Assembly (NCBI GenBank): GCA_026826555.1 | Contig: JAKSZT010053928.1 | Span: 42,460,849-42,524,848, forward strand | Source of the DNA: Tolypeutes matacus | Taxonomy: Eukaryota > Chordata > Mammalia > Cingulata > Chlamyphoridae | Reading direction: 5' to 3' | Length of the DNA: 64,000 nt | Part shown: positions 1-11,727 of the stretch, one piece after another | How the letters are laid out: each line of letters begins with the position of its first letter | Numbering within the stretch: position 1 is the first letter of the stretch | The notes under the pieces: generated by a model | Seen by the model: the letters and a program-made list of their open reading frames with translations, nothing else | The model's database searches: none | Told to the model about the DNA's origin: nothing | Made by a program: the position numbers and the translations under genes

Positions 1-329
1 ATGAAAGTCCCTGAGCCAGAAGCACCCAGCTAAGCATCTCTAAAATTTCTAACGTACAGAGACTGTATGACATAATAAATGTTTATTGTTATTCTAAGAT
101 GCTAAATTTTGGAATACATTCTTACAGAGCAATAAATGACTAATATGTATGTGTTCTATCTATTTCTGTAAATCTCATCCCCAAAAAGTAACTGATAATA
201 ATGGATAGTCAATAGTAGTGGCTCTTACAGAGTAGGCACTTAACTATTCTGTGGACTAAAGTAGACTTACTGGTATATTCTACTATAGACTTACTGTGAT
301 TCTACCAATGGAAGAAATTTTATCACTGA

Positions 330-716
330 TGTGGAGGCAGTGGCCACTGGAGGTTCTGGGGCTAGGGAGAGGGAAAAACAGATGTAATATGGGGGCATTT
401 TCAGGACTTGGGAATTATTCTGAATGACATTGCAATGACATATACAGGCTATTATATATCTTGCTATAACCTATAGAATCGTATGGGTGAGAGTGTAAAC
501 TACAATGTAAACTATAATCCATGCTTAGTGGCAAGGCTCCAGAATGTGTTCATCAATTGCAATGAATGTACCACACTAATGAAGAATGTTGTTAATGTGA
601 GAAAATGTGGGAGGTGTGGGGAGCAGGGCATATGGGAATCTCCTATATTTTTATGTAACATTTATGTAATCTAAGTATATTTTAAAAAAAAATAAAATAT
701 AGATATATATATATAT
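330..716 (+). mobile_element. L1 LINE 3' UTR fragment, type A
   Basis: This is the 3' end of an L1 element, heavily 5'-truncated. It ends in an A-rich tail that runs into an (AT)n stretch near 690-712. The same sequence type recurs at 46605-47024 and, inverted, at 47678-48064. All three share blocks such as 'GTTCATCAATTG(C/T)AA', 'CCACACTAATGAAG(A/G)ATGTTGTTAA' and 'AACATTTATGTAATCTAA'. No coding sequence remains; a 63-codon open frame in it is chance. The left edge is approximate because no target-site duplication was found. Confidence 0.7.
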
Positions 717-734
717 AAAAATAAAGATAGTAGA

Positions 735-980
735 ATGGAAAGACAATCAGACTCAAAACCAGGAGACCCATTTAAAGTCCTAATTCTGCCAATGGCTTAT
801 TCTGTGACTATGGAAAAATTCCTTCACCCTTATGAACTTCTATTTTCTTTCTTGAAAAATGAGAATAATACCTAGCACACAGGTTTGTTGTGAGATTTTA
901 TTAAATTAGATTATATTACATACACACCCAGCATAGGATCTGGCAATAACAGGTGCTTAATAAATGTGAATTGAATAAGA
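735..980 (+). repeat. MIR SINE (ancient)
   Basis: The order of MIR landmarks is visible: a degenerate 'AATTCTGCCAATGG' segment, then 'CTGTGACTATGG', 'TTGAAAAATGAGAATAATACCTA', 'TTGTGAGATTTTATTAAAT' and the 3' part 'GGTGCTTAATAAATGTGAATTG'. MIRs are mammal-wide tRNA-derived SINEs mobilised by L2. The copy is nearly full length but strongly diverged. Confidence 0.8.
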
Positions 981-1214
981 ATCTAAAGACTGTTCAAGAA
1001 GAAACCAGATTAAGAGGCTAATAAATAAGTGGAAGAACCATTATAGAAAGTTAACCACAAAATAATGAGGTTCTAAAATTAGACTTCTGCTTCACACAAA
1101 ACATTTCTATGCCAGGTCCTGCCTCCTACAATATAAGATTAGGTCCTTCTCTCTTCTTCAGCAAATCCCTCCCACATCACCCAAATCACCAGCCTTCTAG
1201 CCTATGTCTTAATT

Positions 1215-2015
1215 CAAGATTCATTAATTCTCTCAGTACATATTTATTGAGTAACTATGTATCAAGCATTGTTCTTGGTTCTTGGAATACAAGAGTAAAC
1301 AAAATAAACTTAAAGTAGATACGGCAATGAGTCATGCAGATGTTTGCAGAATAGTATTCCAGACAGAAAGAACAGCAGATTCCAAGTCCTAAGGCATGGA
1401 AGCCAGTATGTTTGGAGTGAAGTGAGAGAGAAGAAACCTAGAGTTAATGATTCCAGAAAATCAACAGAGCAAGCATAGGTTTTTATAAACCATTATAATG
1501 GTATTGGCTTTTGCTGGAAGTGAAATGGAGAGCCACTGGGGTGTTCTGAACAGAAGAGTGACATGGCCTTACTTCGTTTTAACAAGATCTCTTTGGCTGC
1601 TGTGTTGAGAATAAACTGTAAAGGAGAACATGCGGAAGCAGGGAGACTATATATGAAGCAGTTACAAGTGGATGTGGTAAGAAGAAGCCAAGTTCTAGAT
1701 ATATTTTGAAAGCAGTGATAGCAAGATTTGCTGATGGATTAGATTTGAGAAGAGTTGTGAGTAAAGAGAAGAGTCAAGAATGACTCCAAAGTTTTGGACC
1801 TGAGTAACTCAAAAAAGGAATATTATGAATTAATAGGGGAAAGCTGTGAGGTAAGAGGAGCAGGTGTAGGGTGGAAGGGATAGCAGGAGTTCAGTTGTGG
1901 ATGTTGAGGCTGAAACACATATTATGCATGCAACCAGAGAAGTCAGATAGGAAATTGTATACGCAGTCTGTAATTCAGGGGTGATCTCTGAGCTAGAGAT
2001 TTAAATTTGGGAGGT
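1215..2015 (-). mobile_element. L2 LINE fragment, reverse orientation
   Basis: Starts with the reverse complement of the L2 3' tail ('ACATATTTATTGAGTAACTATGTATCAAGC'-like) and continues with body landmarks found in other L2 copies: 'GAGTGACATGGCC', 'TCTTTGGCTGCTGTGTTGAGAATAAACTG', 'GAAGCAGGGAGAC', 'TTTGCTGATGGATT' and 'TCAAGAATGACTCCAAAGTTTT'. The family belongs to the CR1/L2 clade. Frame is lost. The same landmarks recur at 5665, 26045 and 35180. Confidence 0.7.
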
Positions 2016-5000
2016 CTCAGCAGCAAACAGTCAGACTGAGATTGGATGAGGTCACCAAGATGGTGTGAGTGTGGAAAGAGAAAACCAAAGATCACACCAA
2101 GTCTAGCATCAACAATAACAAGCTACCTCTACTTACATCTCCTCCTTTCAGTTCTCCCTCATTCCACTTCCTTGGTCCCCCAAGCTACTGCCCTCAACAA
2201 CTCCAGTAAACCACCAATCTACTCCAAAATTAAACAGAGCTCCACACTTAACCCTTCCAATATCAGTTTCTGGAACAATTTGGTTTCTTTTGCTTCTCTC
2301 TTCACCCACTGATAAACAATGAAAGAATTGCTTATCAGTCCCTGCTGTCAGTCCCATTACTGTTCAACTAATGCCTGAATTCTTCCTTCCCTTCTTTCCT
2401 GACACTTTTTGTTCTGGGCTTCTCTTTGGGGTCACACCAGTTCTCTTGAGAAAAATATTAAAGAACTTGGAGGAAGGCTCTTTCTGATGAACATGAAGAC
2501 ATCCTGTGGCCCCATATGCTTGACCATTCAGTCTTTCCTCAGGAAGGGCTCTTGCATTCTTAGCCACATGAGTCTTCCAATCAACTAGGACCCCTTAATC
2601 TCCCATCTTATTTGATGACTACCACTCTTCTTCTGAATGCATCTCTCGGAATTTTGTAAATTCTTCTGTTCTCAATCTGTGGCTTCTTTAACTGTTGGTT
2701 GCTAGAAGCATTAGCTATTAGCATATCAGTACAGTACTAGTTAAACTTGGCCAACTTCGGGTCCATCTTCTGCCACCAAGCCCACTTATTTTAGTGGAAA
2801 ATTTTTCATTCTAGTTAATATGGCTTTAAGTACCAGTACCTGCATAACATTTACCTCCTTAAGAAGGATATTCACTGGCATAATCTCTTTAGCCTCATTT
2901 CAAACACTTTAAAATAGTCGATGTTTACTCCTTTTGAAAATGATGGAATTATGGTTCATCGAGACTGATTTCTCCAAAGCCATGATTAATAGTTAGGACT
3001 TATGATTCTTGGTCTAGTAAGCTGTTAACACATCACAGCTCAAGAAATAACAAGTTGACTGATAACAGGTGACAACAGTAAAGATACTACTAATTTCAGA
3101 GGACATTAGTTCATTTGATGAATTGTAGCTGAAAGAGTCTCATACTCCTTCACATGCATGAAAAGGAAACCAGAATTATAGGCCTAACCAAAGTTTCAAG
3201 GAAGGTCAGAAGAACCCAGAATTCAAATTGTATCTTTACTCCCGTAATTTGTCCTTCCCTGCTGTCACTCCCATTATGGTTCAATTAACAGTGGAAGCCA
3301 GAAGAGATTTGATGAACATCTGTCGCATCCACCTGGAAATAATTCAATAAGGGCACACTGTGGGAAGATATTATAGGATGTCGGCCTACGGTTTTTTTCC
3401 CCCTTTTCATGTGGCAAGAGCAATTCAGATAATGGGAGGAAGAAGTATACTTCATCACCTGGAAATATTAGATCAATTTCACAGTGTAGCATTCCAACAT
3501 ATTCTTGAAAGGAATAAAAAAAATAATAATACAAATGGATTGGACTTTATGAAGCTACATGATCACAACAGTATTATTATTTTATACCATATAAATAAAA
3601 TATGGTATTGGCAGAAGTTGCTGTTAAACAAAGTATCACTATCTAAAGAGTGAGCATTGTGTGAAGGAAAATATTTTTGATGAACTACCTAAGCATTTCT
3701 CAGGATGCCCAAGGATGATCTGGAAATGGACAAAAAAGTAAAGGACCATTAGCCTTATATTGTGTGGAATGAATAGACAATGGTAAAAGCAACTTAAGAT
3801 AAGCCTGGAATGAACCACATTACTGCATGTCTAAAATTCCCACATTAGACCCAGTTATGGTTTGGATAGATTTAAAGATTTCTTTTTTTAAATGGCTATT
3901 TGCTTAGTTTTTTTAGATAGACAGCCCCAATCTCCAAAAGCAAAGATTCCAAAAACACACTGAAGTTGTGCTGCCCCAAGACTAGAATGTTATTTAATAA
4001 CCATTACTTTAAAATTGTTTGCAAAATTAGCATATCTAAATAACAAATCTCTGTCCATTTACATCACTAATTATTTTCCACAAATGCTGTGCTCGATTGT
4101 TTTTAAGATATCTCTTTGTAATGTTATTCCTATCCAGAATAAAGAGTTGAGATATTAGGTTAAGAAGATAGGCTACAGGAACTACAAATATTTCAGATTA
4201 AAAAAGAAGACAGCCAGAGAATAAATATAATTGTCTTCATACACTACAATAGACAGACAAGGGAGGCAAACAGCAATTCTGTACAGATGCTATAATAGCA
4301 AGAAATGGATTTAAACTGCAAGTGCAGAAGACAGGATTTAGTTTCGACAGAAGGAAGATGATATATCAATGTTCAACAGTGGAGAACCATTATTATGAAA
4401 GATATGAACTCCATATTTTTCTCAAATTATTTTAAGACTGATTATTATGGGAGATTATATTGGAGTAGTCTTGTGTGAATTTAGCAACCCAGTTCTGGTA
4501 GGCCTTGAAATCACTCATCCAGATATATGATATATGATGCTATCTCCACTCAATAATGCTAGATTCATTTTAAGCAAGTCTAAATTCATGAATGAATGAT
4601 ATCTATAGATAAAGAGATAATCATTCTGCATGCCAAAAATTTCACTTGACTATAGAAACATTTTATAGACATTAAGTAAGATAGATCCAAGTGAAAAATT
4701 AAACAAGGGTAAAAACAACACAGGATGCCTAGAAGAACTTGGGAACGATACATCTACTTTAATACTATCAGGGTTGGGTTAAAGAGAGATACAAGTTGTT
4801 GCCACTTTCAGCAACTTCCTGCTGCACTTGGTGGAAACGTAAGCACGTGGCTGACCATGAGAGCATGGACCCAGTTGGATGGGCGTGCTTCTAATTCACA
4901 GGCTGAGCCAGGGGTGGACATGCCAAGAGTCATATGGAGAGCCAGACTCTGGTGACTTGAGAACTTGTCATTTTGTTTGTTGTTAAACATTTAAACTTGG

Positions 5001-5243
5001 TCACATAATTTCATGAACTCTTGTTTCCAAATTGGTGGCAATTTAAAATCAATATAGACAATTTAAATTTTAATGTAATGCTTATACATCAAATAAAAAA
5101 GGAACCACATTTCTGGTAATTATTGAAATGAATCAGCTCAAAACTGAGTAACTTCACATTGAGAAACCAATCTTGGTCTCTATCCTAAAAGAGTGAAAAT
5201 TAAGCATGTCAGAAAAGCAGTCTGAAATCTTGGGTGCTTGCTA

Positions 5244-5246
<3 letters not shown>
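2016..5246. other. No recognised feature, about 3.2 kb
   Basis: AT-rich sequence without a gene, repeat family or RNA I can name. It contains a pair of similar 33-base segments at 2339-2371 and 3256-3288. Short open frames of 60 to 97 codons are present on both strands but show no domain, no supporting splice sites and no conserved look. Confidence 0.5.

Positions 5247-5289
<43 letters not shown>
5247..5289. repeat. (CT)n microsatellite
   Basis: About 21 uninterrupted CT units, flanked by TAGCG on the left and CAGACTG on the right. The perfect repeat suggests high mutability in the population. Confidence 0.97.
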
Positions 5290-5291
<2 letters not shown>

Positions 5292-5664
5292 ACTGTTAAA
5301 AGGTATTAAAATGAAGATTCAAGGAAAACAATTAACAGGAATTCTGAATACCACTCAAATATGCGGTTCATAATAATTGAGCGACCTATCTCTTCAAGAG
5401 CTAAGTAAATTGACCTAAGTTCAAGAAAGGATTTAGCTCTGACATCAATACTCATTTTAAAGGAGATTTGGAAAAGAATCACGACACTGAATGCAATAAT
5501 AAGGGTCTCTGGGTGAAATGTAACAAGCAAGAGCTGGCCTCAGCCCACCCCCAAATTGTAAGGCAGTTGAGTTGTGCTTCAGAAAACCCCTCAACCTCGC
5601 CTTTCATTCAAGCTCTCCCAACTGACTAAATGCCCAGATTTGTCTGGGTCCCTTTTAGTAAAGT

Positions 5665-6275
5665 GAAAACAATTCATTCATTTAGCAAGTATTCATTATG
5701 AGTCAAAAACATGCCAGTGACTGTCCTATTAATAGAAGTGCCATGCCCTCCTGGGTCTTATGAAAGAAACTATGAAGTAAATAAACACTTTGGCAAAAGT
5801 CTTTCTGAGAGTGATAAATGCTATGAAGGAAATAAAACAGGGTGACATACAGAAAGTGATAGTTGATGTATGGACTTGAGTGATACACAGGAAAATTTTT
5901 CAGGAAAAGGTGATATTTGAGTTGAGACTTGAATCCAGCCATTGGGATCCAGCCACTGGGGAGGTGCAGGTGGGGTTGAGAGGGTTGTAGTAGCTGCAAT
6001 CCAGGCAGAGGGGTTACAGCCAAGGCCCCAAGGCGGGAGGGAGCTCCTTGTATTTGAAGGCAAAAAAGGTGGTCACTGACGTTAAATGATAATGAATGAG
6101 GGGAGTAATAAGCAAAGAGGCTGGGGTGGAGTCATACAGGGCCTTTTGAATCCTGGTAAGGAGTTTGGATTTTTTTAAGATAATAGAAAGCCTTTGTGAG
6201 ATTCTTAGCAGGGTGTGTGGGGTGTGGAGATGGGGATGGTGATATGATCTGATTTATATTGTAAAAAAAAAGTTG
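5665..6275 (-). mobile_element. L2 LINE fragment, reverse orientation
   Basis: Begins with the inverted L2 tail ('ATTCATTCATTTAGCAAGTATTCATTATG') and passes through 'GATAAATGCTATGAAGGAAATAAA', 'GTGATATTTGAGTTGAGACTTGAA', 'GGCCTTTTGAATCCTGGTAAGGAGTTTGGAT' and 'GATATGATCTGATTTATATT', the same order as in the copies at 1215 and 26045. Open frames on the reverse strand here (up to 106 codons) are remnants or chance. Confidence 0.75.
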
Positions 6276-6838
6276 TATATTTTAGTCAAGACGTATCCCT
6301 TCATCACTATACACATAGACAAAAAACCAAATAGGAAAAAAAATGCAAACATTAACATACAGATATGAAAAATGCTTCTCCATAGATAAGCAGTTGAGTG
6401 GGGCTAAAGCATAGATGTGCCGAGCTCCATGCTTGGAAGTAGGCAGCTGAGGCCAAGAATACACCTCCTGAGAAAGAAAGAAAACTAAACATACTTTATA
6501 TTATATAGCAGACCAAAATAAGGCTGATTACTTGTAACCAAGGCCTGGAAAATGGGCTTCCCATATTTGGAAAAGAGAATGAAAAAAAAAAATCAAAACC
6601 CTTGCTGACCATCTCCTGGGGCTTTGCCTTTATAGAAAACGTTGGGAAGAAGGACAATACAGATACTAGCAACTAGGAACTGAACTAAGTTATCCATTGC
6701 TTCCATATTTGGATTTTCCACATCCCCAGTATCACTACAAGACAGAAGCACAAAATACCACCATAAAATCCTAGGCAGGGCTGTGTAAGCAAAGAAAGAA
6801 AGGAGAAAAACTAGTGAACTAATTCCCATTAAAAAGAT
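6276..6838. other. No recognised feature
   Basis: AT-rich unique-looking sequence between an L2 fragment and a SINE. I see no gene, RNA or repeat in it. Confidence 0.4.
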
Positions 6839-6845
6839 GATCTAG

Positions 6846-6928
6846 GGGAGCAGGTGTAGCTCAGTGGTTGAATGCCTGCTTCGCATGTGCAAGGTCCTGG
6901 GTTCAAACCCGGTACTTTCTAAAAAAAA
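6846..6928 (+). mobile_element. tRNA-derived DAS-type SINE, short form
   Basis: A tRNA-like monomer with a box A region (GTGTAGCTCAGTGGTTGAATG) and a box B region (GGGTTCAAACC), ending in a short A tract. The repeated segment GATCTAG lies just before (6839-6845) and after (6929-6935) the element and is the likely target-site duplication. The 'TGCTTCGCATGTGCAAGGTCCTGG' core is shared with a fragment inside the retrocopy at 11180-11241. This SINE family marks the genome as xenarthran. Confidence 0.9.
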
Positions 6929-7340
6929 GATCTAGCTGCCTTTCTCTTCAAATCCTCCCTTCCCTTCCTAACTTCCCTTCTCATCTTGCCCTCCCTTCCC
7001 TTTCCAGCCTTGCCAAATGGAGCATCTGAGGAAGCAAGGCAATGAGAGAGAGTAAGTACTGAGCTGAGGCAGTGTTGGTATACAAGGAGAAAGGGTAGTA
7101 ACTCTGGGGAGGGTGTATTGTGTGAGGGCATCATCCCTAGAAAGCCCAGTGGTTGAAAAGTTGGTTAATTGAGTAAAGAAGCTAATTAATTGAGCAAAGA
7201 AGTAAATCCATCAAAGATAATGGGATCCATCCTCACTGTCTGATAAAGGATTTAAAAACATGGAGAGGGGAAAGAATGAAAAGAACACTGAGGTGTTCAA
7301 CTGGAATTGGAAATAATGAAATGAACTCTTTAGATTTAAT

Positions 7341-7370
7341 AGACAGATAGATATATAGATAGATATACAG
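7341..7370. repeat. Imperfect (GATA)n-like tract
   Basis: AGACAGATAGATATATAGA-type short repeat within the old LINE-like block. Confidence 0.7.
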
Positions 7371-7415
7371 AAATAGTTATAGATGCAGGTACATGTGTAA
7401 TTGTGTAGGTGCACG

Positions 7416-7462
7416 TGTATATATATATATATATATATATACATACACACACACACACATAT
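7416..7462. repeat. Compound (TA)n(CA)n microsatellite
   Basis: A run of TA units passes into ACATACACACACACACACATATGG. The compound structure suggests conversion of one dinucleotide to the other by point mutation and slippage. Confidence 0.95.
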
Positions 7463-8506
7463 GGTCTCAAAATACCATTCTCCAGGAGAAACAGCTGATT
7501 TCAAGGATGGGATAGGGAAAGTATAAGATGACAAGATAAACATGGAATATTCCATTGTGCCAGGAAATAAGGAAACACGCAAAGAACAAGGGGGATTTGT
7601 GGAAAGGGCACATGCCAACTTGAAGGACTCCCAATGGCCAAATCTAGGACAATTTTAGCATCAAAAAAATTAATGAGAGTATGGAATTACACCCTGTTGA
7701 ATAAAATAGGAAGTCTGTGAGTCCATGAGGATATAATTAGATAAGTGAACAAACTGATAAATGGGGGGAATGGGGTGGGTTCTTTCTTGCAGTAAAATGC
7801 TGATCTGCAAATGTAAATAGGATGATAGAACTAAATATTAACTGTTTAGCTATATTGATAATGGTAGTTATTACAAGTGGGGTTCATCAAAAAATGCCAC
7901 ATCTGACCAGTAGAAGTTTGGCATAATGTAAGAATCTCCCCCCACAAAATGCTAATGAAAGGCAAAATCATCATTTTAAAGGTAAGAAACCTGGTAGACA
8001 CTATCTTGCCTGGTAGTCAAGGTCAGCATCACCAGTAATGGGGTGGGTCAACATTTTCTATCACCTGATATGCTACACTGAGAAGAACAAAGAATCATTT
8101 CTACGGCGACCTGCAAAGAATGCATGACCTGAGTTTTGCTGTGGGGAAACATTGTGTAAACTCATGTTAAGATCATCCTACAGAATGAAAGCCTTCTACT
8201 CTTTAAAACTCTCGAGGACATGAGAAAGATGGAGAACTGTTCCAGATTGAAGGAGACTATTGAAGCCTGACAACTAAATGCAACACATGATTCTAGGCTG
8301 CATCTGGACCACAAAAGAAAAAAAGACCCTGATGGGACAGACAGTGAAATTTGAGTGAAGTTTCTGGCAGTAATAATCGGGTTATATCAGTGTTGATTTC
8401 CTGATTAGGAGGACTGCATGGTGGAAATATAATGGAGTGTGCTGTGTTTCTGGAATATACACACTGGAATATTTAGGATTGAAGGGGCATCATGTCAGAA
8501 AAAGAC

Positions 8507-8536
8507 TACACACACAAACACACACACACACACACA
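8507..8536. repeat. (CA)n microsatellite, interrupted
   Basis: CA units with one AAA interruption, followed by a short G run. Confidence 0.95.
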
Positions 8537-8944
8537 TGGGGGGTGAGGGTATGGAAATACAGAATATTTTAACAATTGAGGAAACTGAGTGAAGGAAATG
8601 CAGGAGTTTTTTTACTGTTTGCTTAAACTTTTCTCTAGATTTGAATCTATTTCAAAATTTTAAAACATTACATACGAAATTTTCTAAACAAAATGCAAAA
8701 ACACATGAGAAAATTTAATGGTAAGAAAGATGGGCAAATTTCTCAACAAATGCAACATTAAATTCACTCCAAACAAAATCATATGTAAAACTCTTAAAAT
8801 AAAACTATTTAGGATGCTCTTTTATTTATAAAATAAAAGTTACTCTTAGTACCAAAGAGAAAATAAATCATGAAACAAAAAGCATAAATTACATTAAGAG
8901 AGAGTGTAGGAAAAAAAAAATTCAAAATCTTGGAGATTATATTA

Positions 8945-9570
8945 GTTTTCTATGGCCATAATGAGTTACCATAAATTGATTAGCAGGTTAAAACAACATC
9001 CATTTATCATCTCATAGTTTCTGTGGCCCAAAAGTCTGGGCACAGTATGGCTGGCCTGGTGGTCCCTCTGCTCTGGATTTCCCAAGACTGAAATCGAGGT
9101 GTTGGGCCAGGGCACTTCCTTTCTGGAGGTTCTGGGGAAGAAACTGCTTTAAAGCACATTCAGGTTGTTAGCAGAATTTAGTTCCTTGCAATAAGATTGA
9201 AGTTCCTGTTTCTATACTAGCTGTCAGCTCAGGGCTGCCTGTCATTCCTAAAGGTTTCCCTCCAGGTCTGCACGTGGTCCCCTACACCTCAGAACTCTTC
9301 TCCTGCAGGGAATCTCTCTGCCTAGCCCTTCTGTTACATCTCTTTGGTCTTCTTCTTCTGTCACTTCTTTCTGCTTTCAGCCAGAGAACATTCTCTGCTT
9401 TTAAGGGCTCATCTGATTATATTGAGCCCACTTGGAAAATCCAAGATAATCATCCTATTGAAAGGGCCATACACTTACGCATGTCTGCAAACTCCCTTTG
9501 CCATGTAGCATAACATATTCACAGGGATTCAGGCATGGGAATCTCTGGGTCCATTATTCTGCTACTACAG
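8945..9570 (-). mobile_element. MaLR-type LTR(s) of the MLT1 group, reverse orientation
   Basis: The left part reads as the inverted 3' end of an MLT1-like LTR ('TTTTCTATGGCCATAATGAGTTACC', 'TAAAACAACATCCATTTATCATCTCATAGTTTCTG'). The right part reads as its inverted 5' end ('CATATTCACAGGGATTCAGGCATGGGAATCTCTGGG' and 'ATTATTCTGCTACTACA'). The middle may be from a second, related LTR, so this could be a composite. LTRs of this group are remnants of old endogenous retrovirus-like elements; no coding part is present. Confidence 0.65.
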
Positions 9571-9699
9571 AAATGAAAAAATATAGTTTGTGTCACTTGC
9601 ATTATTGGCCTCAATATTTCATCTTCACATGTGGTTATACTCTTTGTCACTGACTTTGGAATTCCATCTATAAAGACAGAATATAATCTCATTCCCTGA

Positions 9700-10012
9700 C
9701 ATTTAGTTCAACCCATGTGAATTGCTATGGCAATAGACACAGAAATAGTGCAACACTGAGCCTCAAGAGACTTTGGTTACACTTGCTGTCTTATATCTCT
9801 ACAATCACCATGAGAAGACATCCCTCTCTAGCCCTCTGGGTCCAAGGAGAATGAGAGACACATAGAATAAAGCCACCCCAGCTGATTTCAGCCAAGATGA
9901 GCTCATCTCCAGCTGACCCACAGACATAGAGCAATAATAAAAGACAGTTGCTTTAAGCCACTGATCTGGGGAATGGTTTTTTATGGAATAATAGCTAACA
10001 ATACAATGAAAT
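9700..10012 (+). mobile_element. LTR fragment, MaLR-like
   Basis: Ends with the signature of a MaLR-type LTR 3' end: a polyadenylation-like 'AATAATAAAAGACAGTTGCTTTAAGCCACTGA', then 'GGGAATGGTTTTTTATGGAATAATAGCTAACAATACA'. The 5' half is poorly matched. It sits immediately beside the reversed LTR at 8945-9570. Confidence 0.55.
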
Positions 10013-10823
10013 TAATATCAGCTTAAAAACAGTCAAATTAGAAATAATCAGAAAGCATTACTGAAGAATTCCCCAGAATCCAACATATAATGACAAAAGA
10101 GAAAAACAAACAAACAAACAAAAAACCTACAAACAATGAGCAGGTAAGAGAAATGGAGTGTAGAATAGAGGACAATATAAACTGACTCTAACAGGAGCTA
10201 TATAAAAAAGAATAGATGAAAGGGTAAACAAGAAGACCTATAATGATAATAAATGAAAATTTAAGATAACTTAGGAAACACATGACTCCTCAGACTAAAA
10301 GAAAATGTCAAGTACCAAACAAGAAAAAAAAGACAAAGTCACATTTACACATATCACAGAAAAACTGCAGAACACAAAGAATAAAGGAAAAAAAAAGACT
10401 AAAAATTTTCAGAAGGAAAAGAGAGAAATATTTTTAAAGGACTGAGGAAAATTAAATTTAAATCTCTATTTTTATAGCCAACTAAATTATCACTCCTGGC
10501 TAAGTTCAAATCAAAGATACTTTAGACATGGAAATATTAGGAAAATTTAAGAAAACTATTAAATAATATACTTCAGAAAGAAGAAAGGTGAAAATAAAGG
10601 GAAGATGTAAGATATAAGAAGCAATAGTGAACATAAAATATTGATGAAAGTGCATTAGTAAATTTAAAATAAAATTAAATATTAGCTCTAATAATCTAAT
10701 AATGTTTGCGCTTAAAAAATTGACAAAACACCAACCTCTACCCATTGGCCAAGCAGCACATGAAAAAATCTGCAACAACATTAGTAATTAGGAAAATGAA
10801 AACACTTGACAGTGAAAAAAGTT

Positions 10824-10836
10824 AAATGGCCGGCGA
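10824..10836. repeat. Target-site duplication, left copy
   Basis: AAATGGCCGGCGA, matching AAATGCCCGGCGA at 11725-11737 with one mismatch. It bounds the retrocopy and interrupts otherwise continuous L1 sequence. Confidence 0.88.
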
Positions 10837-11724
10837 CAGTCGCTGCCTCCGTCGCGAGGTGCTCTGTCTCCTTCTGTCTCCTCTGGGTTCTGCTTCCGTG
10901 TCCACATGTCCTGTGATTATAAAGAGTCCAGTCATATTGCCTTAAGGCTCGTGTGGCATACACGACTTTGCATTTTCTCCCCCAACCCTTCCAGTTCTTT
11001 CCCCCTCCAGTCTCAGCAGCATGCCATTCCTAAATAGTTAAAAGGCCACGGGAACTGGCCATGAGCTGGAGGCCCGTCAGGAAATCTCGAACCGCTGCAT
11101 TCTTTGGAAGTCCTGCTGCCCCCGCAGGCCTTTCCCATGTCCACGTGGACATGCGTTAGAAAGACCCCTCTCTAGTGGAGCGGGACCTGCTTCGCATGTG
11201 CAAGGTCTGGGGCTCAAGCCCTGATACCTCCTAAAAAATGAGAAAAAGGGCCTTTCTCATTTTGCAGCGAGCACAGACGGTCGAGCTCGGCATGTGCTGT
11301 CTCTCCTTGCGCCACCAAGGATGAAGACCCCATGTCTTCACCAAGACGCATCCACTCACCAAGCTGGGCTTGTCTGCGTCCTTCTTTGGTCTGCCGTGTC
11401 CCCACCGGTCCGGCAGGAAGCTGTCCTTTTACACTGCTCCTCGCCGCACGCAGGTCAGCCCTGCTCCTTCAGTCTGGCCTCACCTTGACTAACAACCTCG
11501 TCGAAGGCGCCTTGTACAAGTGGGTTCACGCCAGGACTGGTGAGCATAACTTCTGAGGGTCGTGATTCTATCCCCGACAGGGCCGTTGTGTTCAGTCTGT
11601 TTGGCAGCTTGCTCTCCCCCTTAGGGAGGTATTTGAACACCTTCGGATGTCCACACATAAATGGTGCCCTCCAGGCTCCCAATAAATACAGTTGTAATGA
11701 AAGACGGTGTCCAAAAAAAAAAAA
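10837..11724 (+). pseudogene. Retrocopy of an unidentified polyadenylated transcript
   Basis: An 888-bp insertion, clearly richer in G+C and CpG than its AT-rich surroundings, bounded by 13-bp target-site duplications. It ends with a polyadenylation signal (CCAATAAATACAG near 11680-11692), then a poly(A) tract beginning at 11713. These are hallmarks of L1-mediated retroposition of a mature RNA. I do not recognise the source. Frames in it reach only about 60 to 75 codons and overlap in different frames, so I doubt a conserved protein. Within it, about 10861-10955 resembles antisense MLT1 LTR sequence and 11180-11241 is a SINE fragment, which fits a repeat-rich noncoding RNA or an untranslated region. 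An alternative is a decayed coding retrogene. Confidence 0.7.
11180..11241 (+). mobile_element. SINE fragment inside the retrocopy
   Basis: The stretch 'CTGCTTCGCATGTGCAAGGT' followed by a mutated box B and CCTCCTAAAAAATG matches the 3' part of the DAS-type monomer at 6846-6928. The 5' part of the SINE is missing or altered. It was probably already part of the parent transcript, since it has no separate duplication. Confidence 0.75.
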
Positions 11725-11727
11725 AAA
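11682..11727 (+). terminator. Polyadenylation signal and poly(A) tail of the retrocopy
   Basis: AATAAA starts near 11682 and about 25 bases later an uninterrupted A run (11713-11727) begins. The spacing is typical of a cleaved mammalian mRNA end copied back into DNA. The last three A bases overlap the right target-site duplication. Confidence 0.8.

Larger units (their letters stand above)
7190..8700 (+). mobile_element. Old LINE-like repeat block (probably L1M/HAL1-type 3' region)
   Basis: The right half has landmarks I associate with an old mammalian L1-related 3' region: 'CAACTAAATGCAACACATGATTCTAGGCTG', 'TTTGAGTGAAGTTTCTGGCAGTAATAATCGGG', 'TCAGTGTTGATTTCCTGATTAGGAGG' and a final 'GATTTGAATCTATTTCAAAATTTTAAAAC'. 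Internal microsatellites lie at 7341-7370, 7416-7462 and 8507-8536. Subfamily and left edge are uncertain, and no reading frame survives. Confidence 0.5.

Noticed and set aside
4725..4970. Slightly GC-richer segment as a coding exon
   Set aside because: No consistent frame with flanking AG/GT splice sites and no recognisable protein similarity.
6846..6928. tRNA-like sequence as a functional tRNA gene
   Set aside because: It has box A and box B but no foldable acceptor stem, ends in poly(A) and has flanking duplications: it is a SINE.
7211..7618. 135-codon reverse frame with a Tyr/Ile repeat
   Set aside because: The repeat is the translation of the TA/CA microsatellite at 7416-7462.
11540..11580. 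GGTGAGCATA followed by GATTCTATCCCCGAC as a second tRNA-derived piece in the retrocopy
   Set aside because: The spacing is too short for a normal anticodon arm and no stem closes; likely chance similarity.
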